Of a stretch of DNA of 64,000 nucleotides, positions 33,696 through 47,400 are shown piece by piece. Position numbers and translations under genes: made by a program. Within the stretch, counting starts at the first letter, position 1. The number at the start of each line of letters is the position of its first letter. This stretch comes from Hirudinaria manillensis (lineage: Eukaryota > Annelida > Clitellata > Hirudinida > Hirudinidae). The notes below the pieces were generated by a model. It was not told the DNA's origin, searched no databases, and saw nothing but the letters and a program-made list of their open reading frames with translations. The DNA is taken from assembly GCA_034509925.1 (NCBI GenBank), contig CM067528.1:1634501-1698500 (forward strand), written 5' to 3'.

Positions 33696-36600
33696 TCACG
33701 AGTCAATGATTGATTTTGGTATGTTCTCCTCAACCCACTTGAGATCATCATCCTGCAATTCCAGGGGATCAAAATTAAGTAGGAGAACGCTTGTTGGGCA
33801 ACACAATAATAACAATAATAATAATAATAATATAATAAGGAGAATAAATTATCATAATTTATGGAATTTGCAGTCGATTAACTGGCAACCTCGTTGTTGG
33901 TCGATTTCTTTGCATTTTCAGCATTTTCATTTCCTCTCTTCGACACTGGAGATAATTTATATTCACTAACATCAAAATTAACTTCAACAATTGATTAAAA
34001 GTAATCAAACAAATAAAATAACGCTTTTTCATTGCTGGTCCTCGAGGACGTTACTTTCAATTACTATAATGGCTATTATAACAAAAGCTATGATTATCTA
34101 ATCATGAAATAATTATTTACCAACAAATAATGGGCTAAAAATAGTCATTATGATTAATAATTATGTTATTATTATTATCATTGTTATAATTATTATTATA
34201 TTATTATTATCATTGTTATAATAATCATAATAATAATATTATTATCATTATTGTTCTTGTTATTGCTGTGGTTATTATTGCTTTAAGTGTTCAACCAGAC
34301 TGACCTCCAAATCCTTCATTGGTGCACTCAGTCAACCCGTCAGCGTCATCCTCGTCAATGTCTTGCAGAGGAGAGTATGCATACCTGCGAGCAAGTCGTT
34401 CTTTATTTATTTATCTTGACAACGAAATAAATTACTCTGCAAACCAAGAATAAACAAAAGCAAACGAGCAAGCTCAGATAAGACCGATGACCTCGAAAAT
34501 TATCTTCGAGAAATATGACTAAAGGGCAGCAATTGCTGCGTTGATAGACTTAAAGCAAGAAAACAAAGATCATCAAAGGCATCATCATCATCATCATAGG
34601 CGTCATCGTCATCACCATCATCACCTCTGGTTGTTGGCCGAAGGTCTCCAGAGGACGATGATTGCCAGGAGGATCACGGAGAACAAGAGGCTCCAGAAGG
34701 CATCTTCCCACCATTGCTCGTCCAACATCCTGTCCTGGAAGTCAGCCAATTGGAAAATTATAATTGCAGTTATTAATAGCATAATTATAATGTTGTGACA
34801 TTATGACCAATTAAAGCTATGGAACAATAACATTTACAAAATAAGTTTGTAGTAATCATTAATTACATCTTCAAATTGTCTAACCCAGAGGCAGCCCTTG
34901 TCAAGAAACCTATCCTTGATGTACAGACCCAGCATGAAAACGACAGAAGCTGAAATGAAGCAGACGTAGTTGTCTCAACAAAACAGAAACAGATTACGAA
35001 TCAATTCAAGAGCCTGACATGTTAGTAAACAATCATAGCCACGATCAGCCATGTGATGATGAAGATGGTGGTGGTGATGACGATGATATCCTATGATGAC
35101 AATGATACATGATAACTATGATGATTAGATAGTGTTAGTGATTAAGGGGGGTGACCCAACGAAACCCAGCTCAACGCTCACCCAGAACGGAAAAGATGAG
35201 GACATTCCTGAAGTGTCTGTAGAGGTTCAGTTTGACAAGATTCTTCCTCAGGATGAGCAGAGATATGGTCTTGACGATGCTATAGAAGATGTGACGGGCA
35301 TGGAGTCAAGGAACTTTTGGAGCTTTCCCGTTGAGATTGTGCTTTCGATTAGCCATTTCAATGATACCAATGGGTATCAATCGATATGATTGACAATCAA
35401 TCGACAATCAATTGATGATCAATTAGAACAACATCTTAATAGCTAATACCAACACCAGTGCTAACCCCTCTTATCACGGTCTCTATAGTCACATCTAACT
35501 TGTCCATTTGAACCTATGTTATACCGATATTATGACCTCCATAATTATCATCATCATCATTATCATCATTGACATCATCTCAAAAAAAAAGGATATCCAT
35601 AGGAAGATGATGGCATCTGTGATGGAGAGCATCAGTCTCAACACGGTGAGTACCCTGTCTGAATATTCCTCCTGAAAGTTTACCAACAAACATTTATAAA
35701 TCAGGATAAAGGTCATTGATTTTCATTAAGCTTTAAAAATGCTTTCAGTTCAAAAGCAAAATTGAAGAAGCAAAAAAAATAACTAATCAAATGAAAATCA
35801 AGAAATAATTTTCAGCTATTAGGAACAAAAATTATTCCAACAAAATAAATTATGGCAAGTTTTTATAAGTACAGCCAGACGCAGAGTCTGAGCAGGATTT
35901 GTAGATTTGGTTGCAGCCTTGCTTTTTTTTTATTTATATTTTTTAAAAATAATTTTTAATGAATTTCAGATGACAACACAACAATGGGTTCATTGATATA
36001 TATGAAATGAAATCAATTAACAAACATTGAAAAATACTGATGATGATGATCACCATCATCATCATCATCGCTGCCATCATCAATAATATCACTATCATCA
36101 TCATTGCAATGACTACGTCATCGTCTGTCGAGACTCACGTCATTGGATCTGACGACCCCGTCGGCACAGCTGATGACGAAGAAGATGATCCCAACCAGCG
36201 TCACTTTGTGCAGGTCTGCTCCGAGTCTGGGTCTTTAAGAATCAGAAGCACGTGAGCACGTTAATTATACATGAGGGTCCAAATAATAATAATAACAATA
36301 ATAATAATAATAATAATAATTACAAACAAGGATATGGAGAAAGAGCTTGAACAAATAAACAGAAGTGGCCATTGACGTTAGGACTATCTTCTCGACAAGA
36401 CCATAAGTCTCATGATGTATGGGGACCATATTTGGACATATGTTTATATATATAAATATCCCAACATACACAATAGTATTATATTTTGATATTTGTTTAC
36501 ATATATCCCAACAAACATAATAATATTATATTTGAATATATGTTTATATATATCCAACATACACAATAATATTATATTTGGATATTTGTTTATATATATC

Positions 36601-38747
36601 CCACATACACAATAATATTATATTTGGATATTTGTTTACAAATATGCCAACATACATAATAATATTATACTTTGATAAATCATAATTCCCCAAATTTGGG
36701 ACACCCACTTGACGATTCCAAATCCAAGGGAGACGATGATGACCAGCATCCTGGACAAAGTCCTCTTCAGACTGGAGACGACCTCCGCTGCCATGAGCAT
36801 GCTGCCGGCTGCGTGTGCGACGTGAATATGCATTAGGCATTAGTGAATAATTAAGAAGGTTGGTTCGCATAAATTGCAAATAAATTATTAACGGATTGAT
36901 TATCATTTAATATTCGAACATGATTCAAAAAGAAAAACCAAAGAACCCACTCGTCTCTCCAAATCTCCTGACGGCATCGTATTCGCCAACAAACATGGCT
37001 TTTTCGAGCATTCCTGGAGTTATTCAGACGTTTAAATATGATTAATTATTATTAAATCATAATTATTTATTTGTCTAATAATCAACAAATTAATTTTAAA
37101 TTTAACGAAGCTCGACCATGAAGCAAAATCAAAACAGTGTCTTGACATTCATACATCCAATGTTAATTAATTTACATATTAATTCATCCACCAAGTGGGA
37201 GGAGTCACAGGTTACTGACAAAAATAGCTTAGAAGTAAATGAAAGATTGAAAACCACATGAAAAATATCATTCTTAAATATGCAAAAGAAATTATCCTGA
37301 GTGGATTTAATTCAATTAACTAATCAAAACAAAATTATGACCAAAAGGAACTCACCCAGCAAGATGACTCCACCAATCCAGAACTGGATCCTGAGCAACT
37401 CTCGCCAGTGGAAACAGCACAGAACCAACCACACCAAAGCATAGATGCTGTATACGACGCACATGACAGAATAGAACTGAAATGTAATTGTGTCGTGACA
37501 TCAGCTATCATCACCGTGAGGATATGTTGATACATCATGTCGAACACGATGATAATGGATAGTATCTTTAAGGAAGATGACCGGCCTATTCAAACTTTGA
37601 AACAATTAAGACATCTGATGAAATGTTTAAATTATTCCAATGAAAAAATAAGTCCTGGCTTCTCCCAAGGACATTTTGTTTTCAATCACTCACAACAAAC
37701 AGAGGATAATCTTTTGGGGTCAGATAGTCAAACTTAGTGCCAAATTCCAGGGTAAGAATTACTGAAATGTATATATGTTCATTAAATGCAGAAAATTTCA
37801 GTAAAAATTATGCCTAAATCATCATTTCTATCATCATTCACGTGACCTTCTTGGCATTGACATCATCACTGTCATCAGTGCTACCATAAGTGTTCATCAT
37901 CATTGCAATGCCATATTTGCTCCATCACTGATGGGCCACTAGCATCAGCTCATCATCGGATGAAGATGAAATACAGACACATGCACAGTGGTTCATCCCA
38001 AGACCATCCTTACCTCCTTTAGAAGCATTCAGAATGAAAGAAAAGTTGAGGCCATAGACGCCAGTCCTGTCTATTTTCATTGGGAGATGCTTTAAGAAAT
38101 TTAATTTTTTGTTTAAAATTATTTCTGATTAGAATCAAACAGATTTCAATCATCACTCACGAATGTTTCCACTTGACTGTGACATATAATCTTCTCCTTC
38201 CATAATTGTGGCTAGAACATATGATAATGAAAACTGTTCTTTTAGATTTAGTTCTAAAAACTTCAATTCTTATTTCTCACCTTCACAGTTGAGTTTTGAG
38301 GTGAGCAGAGCTGTGGCATCACCACAAATTCACCAGTCACAACTCCATCGCATTCCACTGAAGATGCAAAGCAACAGTTACTATGAACATTAATAACAGG
38401 ATAACAACATTAATGTCATTTTATCGCATTAAGCATGACGTCCCCTCTGGCTAGTCAGTCCTTGCTTTTGTTATCAGCACAATCATCATAACCACAGATA
38501 ACATTTCGCATCATCTCAATTAAATCTTTCACCTGATACAGTGACATTAGTTCCTTCATAAAATGTTCTACGCTGCTGATAACTGAACTGAAAAGACAAA
38601 CCGATGTTAACCTTTGACAACTTGTCTACCGTCTCAACTCAAAATTCCTACCGTCTTATTGTTTACTAGTGAAAATCTTTCTTTTCCCATCTCCAGTCTG
38701 CAGTGCACCAGGGCAAATAACACAAAAAAGCTAATAAACCTCAACAT
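33696..38747 (-). CDS. TMEM87-like seven-transmembrane Golgi protein
   Basis: Seventeen minus-strand exons, all GT-AG and phase-consistent: 38652-38747, 38533-38587, 38281-38357, 38161-38211, 38014-38089, 37694-37761, 37356-37476, 36951-37013, 36709-36808, 36139-36232, 35574-35671, 35182-35279, 34885-34949, 34625-34734, 34305-34384, 33890-33945, 33696-33752; 454 aa. Signal peptide ([16 protein letters not shown]), luminal GOLD-like region, then seven helices with family landmarks: [39 protein letters not shown] followed by [45 protein letters not shown] and C-terminal [12 protein letters not shown]. These are hallmarks of TMEM87A/B (LUSTR family), implicated in Golgi trafficking. Shorter than vertebrate forms mainly in the luminal part. 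The introns hold ATC/GAT and TTA simple repeats. The exon 11/12 junction is the least certain. Confidence 0.85.
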
Positions 38748-38749
38748 TT

Positions 38750-39297
38750 TCGCTATGACAAATCCACTGCGTTTTTTGGCAACGTAAACGAAACCAAAAA
38801 CAAAAGTAATTAAACGATGCCACCTTGAAAGAATTTTTAATCAAAGGAAATTTAACTCCTGCCAATTATTTATCAATAGTTTTTCTCTTTAAAAGTGATA
38901 TCATTATTTAACAATTTTTATATTGGCATCTCGTTCTTTCAGATTATGATAAACAGTGTTAGCTTCATTAAAGTTTTCGATCTGTGGCTAACAAATGGTT
39001 AAAATGTTAGATTTAGTGTTAGAAATGTTAGAATTAGGAGAACGTTTTATTGCCACATTTCGTGACGTAAATAATCAGCAATTCAAGATGGTTGTGTTTC
39101 GTTGTCGTTTTTCTTGGGCCTCGGTCAGTTTATAATAAAGCTTGTGATGCGAGGGTTGCAGTCTTGAAAAAGCTACGATGTTTTTGCGAACAATTTTTCA
39201 TGCGATTCCGCAGATTACTGTCCTCGGCTCTAAGATGCTCAGATAAATTGGTGGGAAGATCAGGTGTTGGAGATAAAAGTAGTATCTATCTGGTATT
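38750..39297. promoter_or_regulatory. Shared upstream region of divergent TMEM87-like and ASB-like genes
   Basis: About 550 bp lies between the two divergent start codons, so both promoters must sit here or within 5' untranslated exons. No TATA box was evident. Confidence 0.5.
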
Positions 39298-42200
39298 ATG
39301 CACAACAATAATAGCGAACAAGAAGAGGTGCATTGCCTGAAAACAGCCATACCTGGCATCAGTGGACTGAGAAAAGCATTCTTCCATGACCGTTCCCTGC
39401 TGAGTACAGCCAGTCACCAGAGGGTATCGTTTGTGACCAGGGAGAACATAGAGAGGAGTTTCATGCTGATAAGAGAGGGTCACCAACTCGACAGAACTGA
39501 ACTGCAGCACGTACAGACGCTGATCAACAGGTGTCCGAAGTCTGACAACATACTCGATGTACTGGACGAAAATGGCTGGAATGTTTTGCAGAGGGCCATC
39601 ATCTGTAACCAATCTCAAGTTGTTATTTGACAAATTCATCATTTTGTTTTAAGATTTGTGGCATCTTTATGAGTATCACATTGAAAGGCAATTTAGAAAC
39701 AGAATTTAGTCACTTGATTACATTAAGGATAAGGGACGAATGCAAGTTTTTCAAGTTTTAAATCATCAATCTCTTCCTTAAAATCAACTCTCGCATTAGG
39801 TCGTGCAAATCCTCATCACGAGGGGTTGTGACCTGAACACGGGGGCGTGCACTCTGCCCCTCCACCTGGCCACCAAGTGCGGTCATGCTGTCATAGTTCA
39901 GATGCTGCTGGACAGCGGCGCAAAGGCAGACATTGCCAAACGGGTTTGCTACCCCGTTAATCACATGAAACCCACCACTCTGTCCGGGAAGTCGGTAGCC
40001 AAGTTTCAATGCAAGGTAGTTTGGACTACTGATGTAACAACAATTGTGATTAATTATTTCTTCAATCTCAATGTTTTCATTACTGATTAACTCAAAGATA
40101 CTTCATAAAATTGTTATTAGATATTGGCATCTTGAGCAACATTGTTGATATCACAATCGCCAAAAAATAAATAAATTTGTAGTCGTTAAAGCTAGGATTT
40201 TCTATCGTGATTTTCTCGAAAACAATCCAGGTGGCCAAGAACCCCTTCCCGCCGATCACTTATGCATTCCCGAGCGACCGGCACGAAGTCATGAGGGTTC
40301 TTCTGACTCACAGGACCTCAAGGGACCTGATTAAGAAAGAATTCCTTCTCCACGAGGCATGCAAGTTCAGAGCCAAGAGATGCCTCAAGTTGCTGGTCGA
40401 GATGTTGCCAGAACAGGTAGGAAACAAGGGGTCACCATCTGGAAAGATTGTGTTGATGTCTGTCTTCGTTAGAACATTGTTGGCTCCATCATTGTGATCA
40501 TCTTCTACTGTTGTTACCATTGAAAGGGATGCAAACAAACAACAACTTGAGTCTTTAAACAAAGAAACAAAAACTAATTATTAAAAATAAACTAAGCATT
40601 TCTTAATAAATAGAAAGTGTTTGTTTTGTTTGTTTTTTTGTGAATTTAAATTTCCTTCCTTTATTTATTCCAACTGTCTTGGCTCAAACACGTACTTGAG
40701 CATCTGCCAATCTGCTCCCTAATCCAGGTGAACGTCAGAGACAGAAAGGGTTTGACCCCGCTGCAGCACGCCCTCCAGGGTCACAAGAACAGGGACTGCG
40801 CCGTCATCTTGCTCGAGAGCAATGCTTACTTTGACGAGGAAATCTTCGAAACGGAGACTGGGACGCTCCTCCATCAGATCTACGTCTCGGACGACACGAG
40901 TCACCTCCTCAGGCTGACGGAGTTGATGCTGGAAAAGGGTCCCGAAGATCTGGCCATGATGGTGACTAAGGGAGACGGGGACACGCTCCTCAATAAGCTG
41001 CTCAAGCACTACGGCAGTGCCACCCCCAGAGAAAGGGATCAGTATGTCAGAGAAGTGAGTCTTTAGAAGTCATCAGCCTTCTAAGTGACCTAATGGTTAT
41101 ACTGTTATATTAATAGTAATAAAATGTTAATTGATACTGTTTCGTAAATAGTAATGTTGTTTTAATAGTAAAAATAGAGTCTTTAACATAATAACTTATT
41201 TATGTTATGTAATAATAAACCTGGTTATTAATCCACTACAACAGTCATGGTTGATGGCAGGTGCGCCAGTGCGTGGCCCTGCTGATAGACCACGGCTGTG
41301 ACCCGAACCAGACAAACAAAAAGGGCGAAGGGGCACTCCACAGCCTACTGGCCCACCACAGTGGCCGGCCGCTCTTCTACATGAGGGACAGGTTCGGAGT
41401 GGCCCCCGTATATCTCGTCGGACTGCTGGAGAGCATGCTGCCTCTGCTCCAAGAGCTCCTGGAAAGGGGAGCCAATGCCAACCTCATGTCCCCTCCGAAC
41501 GTGGTGTCTCCGCTGTATTACCTCATGAGAGTCGTCTGCTCCATGTCTCCGCAGCTGCTGGGCGCCACATGCAAGCAGGTCGTCCGTCTGCGTTTCTGCA
41601 TGACTCCGAATGGAACCGTCTCCGAAATTCTTTTTGAATGTTTTTAATTAATTTAATTAAATATAAGCTCATGTTTTGTTTACATCGCAATCTGTAGAAT
41701 GTTTTCATTCATAAGCCTTTCGCTTATATTCAACAAATCGATTGCACGTCCCACTGACGACAAAATATGCTCAATCAACCAACCAGCCAATCGATCAATC
41801 CAACCGGTCGTTTATCTCGTCCAGGTGGCGGCCTGCGTCGAGACGCTGTGTGCGTACAACGCTGACCCGAACGTCATCAACGCTGTCGGGGAGAACCCCA
41901 TCACCCTCCTCCTCAACTCCCTGAGCAGGTGGTTGTACAACGCCGTTGACGACGCAGAGAGACTCGAGGTGCTGCTCAGCTTCACGAGAGAGATGCTCGG
42001 TCAGCAATTTGTTTGCGTGCGTGCGTATGTGCTTCGTTATTATGTGTAGTCGTTAGTTGAGTGCTACCTAGTGATTTTATATTCAATTCCTTGCTTTAAG
42101 AGACTTACAGCTAGCATCAGTGTCTCTGAAAGTTCTTTATCAGTACCATTACTATTGTTGTCAATAACATCATCATTGTCATCATCATCTTTGTTTTTGT

Positions 42201-43133
42201 TTAATTAAAATCATTTATTAAGAAAGTTGAGTTATCTTTCCTTTCCAGGGTTGTTCCTGTCCTATGGATTGGATCCACAGATGGTCCTGAGGAAGAATCT
42301 GAAGCAGTTTGTCATCATCTTCAACTCTGCCATCCTAGATCCTTCGTTCATTCATCACCTCAATCAACTCTTTCGCTCCATTATCAGAGCAGGAGGTATT
42401 CCAACTTGATATTTTCAAATTGTTTTCATAATCATCGTCGTCATTATTACTGCTGTTACTATAACTACTACATTTATTAGTATTATTTTTGTTATTATTA
42501 TTATTATTATGTTGGTAGGTTATTGGATGAGTCATGGAGAGCATTAGAAATAGTATTCCATCCATCCATAGATTCATGCATTTCCTATCATTTACAGGTA
42601 ACCCAAACCTCATCAATCTGGTGGAGCTGCAGAGCTCCAGCAACGGATCTGCTCCATCTACCTCATCTTCGTCATCATCATCCCATCACCACCACCACCA
42701 CCATCAGCAGCAGCAACAACAGCAGCAACAGCAGCCCTCCACCTCTGCCACCACGACTTCGGGGGGCACGAACTACCCTTCCCCTCGCAAATACACGGTC
42801 AGCTACTATCTTGCCCGCGGTCTCTACATACATGCCAGGTACAGGAACGAGGCCGCCTTCGACATTCTCGACGTCTTCTGCGCCACTCTCTGCCAGGCGC
42901 ACCTCACGCGCTGCGTCGACGGAATCTGCTCCAATCTCGACCATGAATTCGAGCAGGGACCTAGGAACGCCAGGGTCCAGGCCAGGGTCAAGCTGAGGAG
43001 TTCCGAGCCGCGGAGACTCAAGCAGCTCTGCCGCATCTCCGTTTGCAGGGCCATCGGTTGGAAGGTCGGCCAGCACGCCAGAAACCTGCCGCTCCCTCAG
43101 CCGCTAAGAGATTACATCTGGAGCCTGGAATAG
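39298..43133 (+). CDS. Ankyrin-repeat and SOCS-box protein (ASB-like)
   Basis: Eight exons: 39298-39618, 39800-40015, 40231-40416, 40728-41054, 41261-41578, 41825-41999, 42249-42395, 42598-43133; 741 aa with no frame break. Ankyrin-type units include LPLHLATKCGHAVIVQMLL, DRKGLTPLQHALQ, KKGEGALHSLLAH, and LLERGANANL. The last exon carries a Ser-rich stretch, then about 7 His and 10 Gln in a row, and ends in a SOCS box: BC-box-like RLKQLCRISVCRAI and Cul5-box-like LPLPQPLRDYIWSLE. Such proteins act as substrate adaptors of Cullin5-ElonginB/C ubiquitin ligases; the substrate is unknown and the orthologue among ASBs is not assignable by eye. Start chosen at the first in-frame ATG after a stop. 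Coding GC is notably higher than in the flanks. Confidence 0.82.
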
Positions 43134-43202
43134 CCGGCCGACAGCCCACCTTACCTTTCCCTAACCTCCTCCCCATTCCCCGGTTTCCTTTCTCTGTTAG
43201 AA

Positions 43203-43817
43203 ATGGGTCGGCATTCGTACTCCGGAGATCCGAATAGTGCACGTCATTTTCTACCTTTAGATTCAGTCCGAGTAGCTCGATCGATCTATTTTCATCTCGT
43301 GCCGAAGGTCATCCGTTCCCCGACCCCATCCTCGATTGGAAGACGAGACTTAACGAGTCCAATAACGAGGAGCCGTCGATCTCCCTTTTTCGATTTTCAT
43401 TCCTCACTGAATTTAGTTAAGCGCTCGCTAAGTGCAGTCTTGGGCTTTCCGTTTCAGAAGGTACAAGAAACTCAGAAGAGCAGGGAGTCGATCTTAACTT
43501 TTCGATCCCGAAAAGTTCCGCTCTTTGAGCGTCCGCCGCAGCTTGTAAAGTTTTCGATCCGGTCGTTACCTCACCGTCGTCGTGGTAGTCATCGATTCCT
43601 AGTCGTGCAATGCAGTCGAACTCGCAAGGGTCTCAACTTTATTTCATTCCTCGAGCCGCAGGGAAAGCATCTCCGAACGACTTGCACCCGACGATCTCCT
43701 TTCCGAGGCGAACCGCTTGCACTCAATGCCCGGCAACTTCTGATGCAAATCGCAACCGGGAGTTATAATTATCCAACCTTCCGCTTCGGCCGGAATTCTT
43801 CCGCAAGTTCAATTTGA
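43203..43817 (+). other. 204-codon open frame in ASB 3' region, unrecognised
   Basis: Begins 70 bp after the ASB stop; rich in Arg, Ser, Pro and Phe with no domain seen. It lies in a GC-richer stretch, where long chance frames are more likely. Probably 3' UTR; a separate or read-through product cannot be excluded. Confidence 0.25.
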
Positions 43818-44445
43818 AATTGCCGTGTTCACGTGATAGCCAAAGAAAAATGTAGAGTTGCCGAGGTTTCAAAATGGCTATATATACGTGATGATGTTGT
43901 GTATGTTATCGAATCCCTGGTGCAACCAATCCCTTGGAATGCAGCATCATGTTTCGTTCTTGTCAAAGCATAGAAAGTGCAATCTGCATTCTCATTCGTG
44001 ACTTTGGAAACTAGGTTATTGGTGATCATTTGGCACTTTTCAGGAATTTTCGTCGTTTCCAAATCAACCCTTTCTTGCATTCGATAGACATGTTAAAATA
44101 AAAAGGTTTTATCTAAAACATTTAAACCTTTTAATTTTAAAAGATATCCCACTGATTGGCATTTCTGGAAACATTTTGTTTTTTTTTTTTTTGACACAAA
44201 CATTTAAGCAACACATCAATGGCCTATCATCCAAACGTTTACAAAAAAAAAGAATCTTGGAGACATCTTGGCAAAGACACGAGCCCTGGGCTTTGCCGCC
44301 AACGGTCTCTGAGGAACGACGGAACAGGAAAAAAGGGCGCAGACCTCCATGAATAGAAAATTAGCACAAAGTTTACGAACGCACAAACAACGAAACCTCA
44401 AGAGGTGCCATCGCAAATTTCAAAGGCATCGCATTGCGAGAGACG

Positions 44446-47400
44446 TTAGCAGGGACGTCTGTCTACGTTCCTCTGCCTGGGTGTGGCCTTGAGGATCGTG
44501 TCCACCCTCAGGATCATCTCTGCAGCTTCAGAGCCACTGACAAGCATCTGCTGCTTGACTCTGTAGGATTCAAGAATTCCCAATTCGGACATGTCACCAA
44601 CCTGTCCCTTCTCCATGTCTGAAAATATGGAGAACGTTCCGATCAGAAATTCGAGAGCAAGATGAACTCATGAATGAGTTTGCCGAGGCAGACAAGAGGG
44701 TCCAGTCGGACAATATCAAATGGTTCAAACTAACCCAAGCCCATGTTGTGCTTGCCTCCAGTGTGATGTGCTCTCAGCTGGGACACCAGCTCTGCACTGT
44801 CGTAACCTCCGTTGTCAGCCACATATGTCGGGAGCTGAAGAGTAGAATGATGATTTACTCGCACTGCATGAAATTTTGGTTTTCAGTAGAAGTAGGTCGG
44901 TGCGCTTACCATCCTCAGAGCCTTGGCGTAGGCTTCAATGGCAAGGGCCTCCTTTCCAGGAGTCTTGGCTGCCAGTTTGGCAACTGCGTTTGCCATTAGC
45001 ATCTCTGCAGCTCCTGCATCGAGACAACAAATTGGCATTAGTTGTTGAATCGATTATACAACTTACAAGACATTCAAACCGACCTCCTCCACAGATGGTC
45101 TTGGTGTCTATGACGGTCTGCGTCATGACGCAGAGGGCATCATGGAGCGACCTCTCTGCCTCGTCAAGGATCTGCTGGGTGGCTCCCCTGAGGATCACTG
45201 TGCATGCCTCTCCAAGAGCAACACCTGGGCAACATCAAAAACTATGTCTAGCAATTCCCACAATTAAGTAATTTAAATCAATCAATAGCATAATATTCTG
45301 ATTTCCCCCATCCGTTTATAAATCAAGATGGTCAGAAGTTCTCATTAATGGCAGTTTCATTTGTTTGTTTATTTATTTTATTTCTCTTCACTCACCTGAA
45401 AACTTGAGGAGTTTGTCCTCTCCGATGATGACTTCCTCGATGAGGTCGCACTTTCCGATCTTGACGCCCTCTGGCATGTCAAAGGTCGAGACGATTTCAC
45501 CTCCTGTTACGAAAAAGGAACGACTTCAGTTCAATTACTTGCTAAACTATTACAGGTCGAGCTTCTTTATCAGATAAAAACGGGTCTTAAGTTTTAGCTT
45601 TCCGGTGATTATAAACAAAACTTTGAAAACATTGATTCGGATTCACAAACCGGTGACGAGGGCAAGTCTCTCAACGCCTTCGAAGTCCGCATGTTCGATG
45701 GCCATCACTCCTGCATCTGCAAACAGTTGCTCAGGGTAGTTGTAGATGAGCTGCCTGTGATTGATTGATAACATATCTCAACGTAATGCACTAAATGGCA
45801 TTATCATACAAGCCAGAGCTTGAACAATAAAATATTTAATTGATTATATAACCCTCTTTGTGTATTATATAATATTATAATAACAATAATTGGTAAAAAC
45901 CTAAATACATTAAGTTCCAAACTAATCCAACATATTTCAACAGTCAAAAAATTCTATCAAATTAAAGTTTAACAAAGAAGAAACCAGATTGACTGGATTG
46001 GTCCGATCTCACATACCTGTTGATGAAGACGTTGATGTCGTGCTTCAAGATCTTGTTGACTTTGGTTTTCATCTTTTCCTTCTCAGCAACCTCCAATTCT
46101 GCAACCTTGGCAACACCATCGACTCTAACCCTGGCAGCAAAGACCTGCAAACGATGATAAACATCCGTGAATTCCGTTTAATCATGAATAAAAATCAAAA
46201 TACAAATATTAAGCCTAATTAACTATGAAATTATGCATAATATTTATCTCCATTTTACAATTTGAACAATAACTATAAATAAAGATTGATAATTGTCTAC
46301 AATGTCATCATCACAACCTTGATCTTGTCTGTGTCCATGGGTGTGTTGGCAATCAGAATCCTGGCATTCTCAACCCTCTTTGGCTGGTTGATTCCAATCT
46401 TCTTGTCCAAAAGGAACCCTGAAAAGTAAAATGGACACCTTGATCATATGGGATTTCATACTGGATACTTGGTGTTTGTTATAAGCTGGTCATGTAGCTC
46501 AACAGTGAAGTACTCTGCAATTTGTTCTGCTCACAAACCTTCATCAAGGAAAGAGTCCTGAAGACCTCCGCCCAACTTCTTGATTATCTGGATGGCATCC
46601 AAGTCAGCCTTTCCCTACAAAAGTTTTGTAGTTATAAATTATTTATACTTTAAAATTTGGCCAATTAACAATATTAACAGTTTAATGTTATGCTTTAAAT
46701 TCAGCCAGAAATCTGCTATATCTTTCAACTGAATCAATCCAAAGCCATTTGAGTGGCATCATTATCATAACACGAGAAGATTGAACCGAGCGATCGTTCA
46801 CTGACCTTGAGTCTGAGAACGGCATCGACGGCAAGGTTCGAGAAGTAATCCTTGTGCTGAGTCAGAATCTTGGAGCTGAGGGTGGTCCTGGCGATGTTCA
46901 GGAGGTCCTCGCGGAATTTCACGGGATCGGATCTGAGGGGCAAGAAATGTGAGTCCATTGAGTCAACTGCTTAACTTTAATTTAGAGGAAGGCGTTATTG
47001 TGCTGGCTATCCATCTACAGCTCAGCAACATTTTCCTCCATTATAATTTCCAGAAATAAACCAGTAAATGGAATTTGTATTTAGATACTTTGAAATCTTT
47101 ATTACATAAAATGTAATCAGTAAATCTAATAATCAGTAATAATAACTTATTGTTATTATTTTACTCCAACAAATACTATCCCTTTAGATAGCCATCTTTT
47201 GATTGATACTCTATCATTATCATCGTCGGCTATTGTTACTTACCCGTGATCAAGGGCAGACTCAGAGAGGGCCTTTCTGGCTTCCACAGTGGCCTTCCTC
47301 CACCCGGAGACGATCGTCTGAGGATGAACCTTCTGTGCGATCAGGTTCTCTGCTTCCTATAGCAAGATTACATAAGCATTACATCACACTATATTGATCA

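Noticed and set aside
35132..35389. 85-codon plus-strand frame beginning [14 protein letters not shown]
   Set aside because: It is antisense to TMEM87-like exon 12, whose minus-strand frame matches family landmarks.
36040..36906. Open frames in the 36-kb region (Ile- and Tyr-rich)
   Set aside because: They run through ATC/GAT and TTA repeats in introns of the TMEM87-like gene; only the short exons inside are real.
42678..43242. Antisense frames with poly-Leu/Val across the ASB last exon
   Set aside because: Produced by antisense reading of the Gln/His repeats and GC-rich coding exon.
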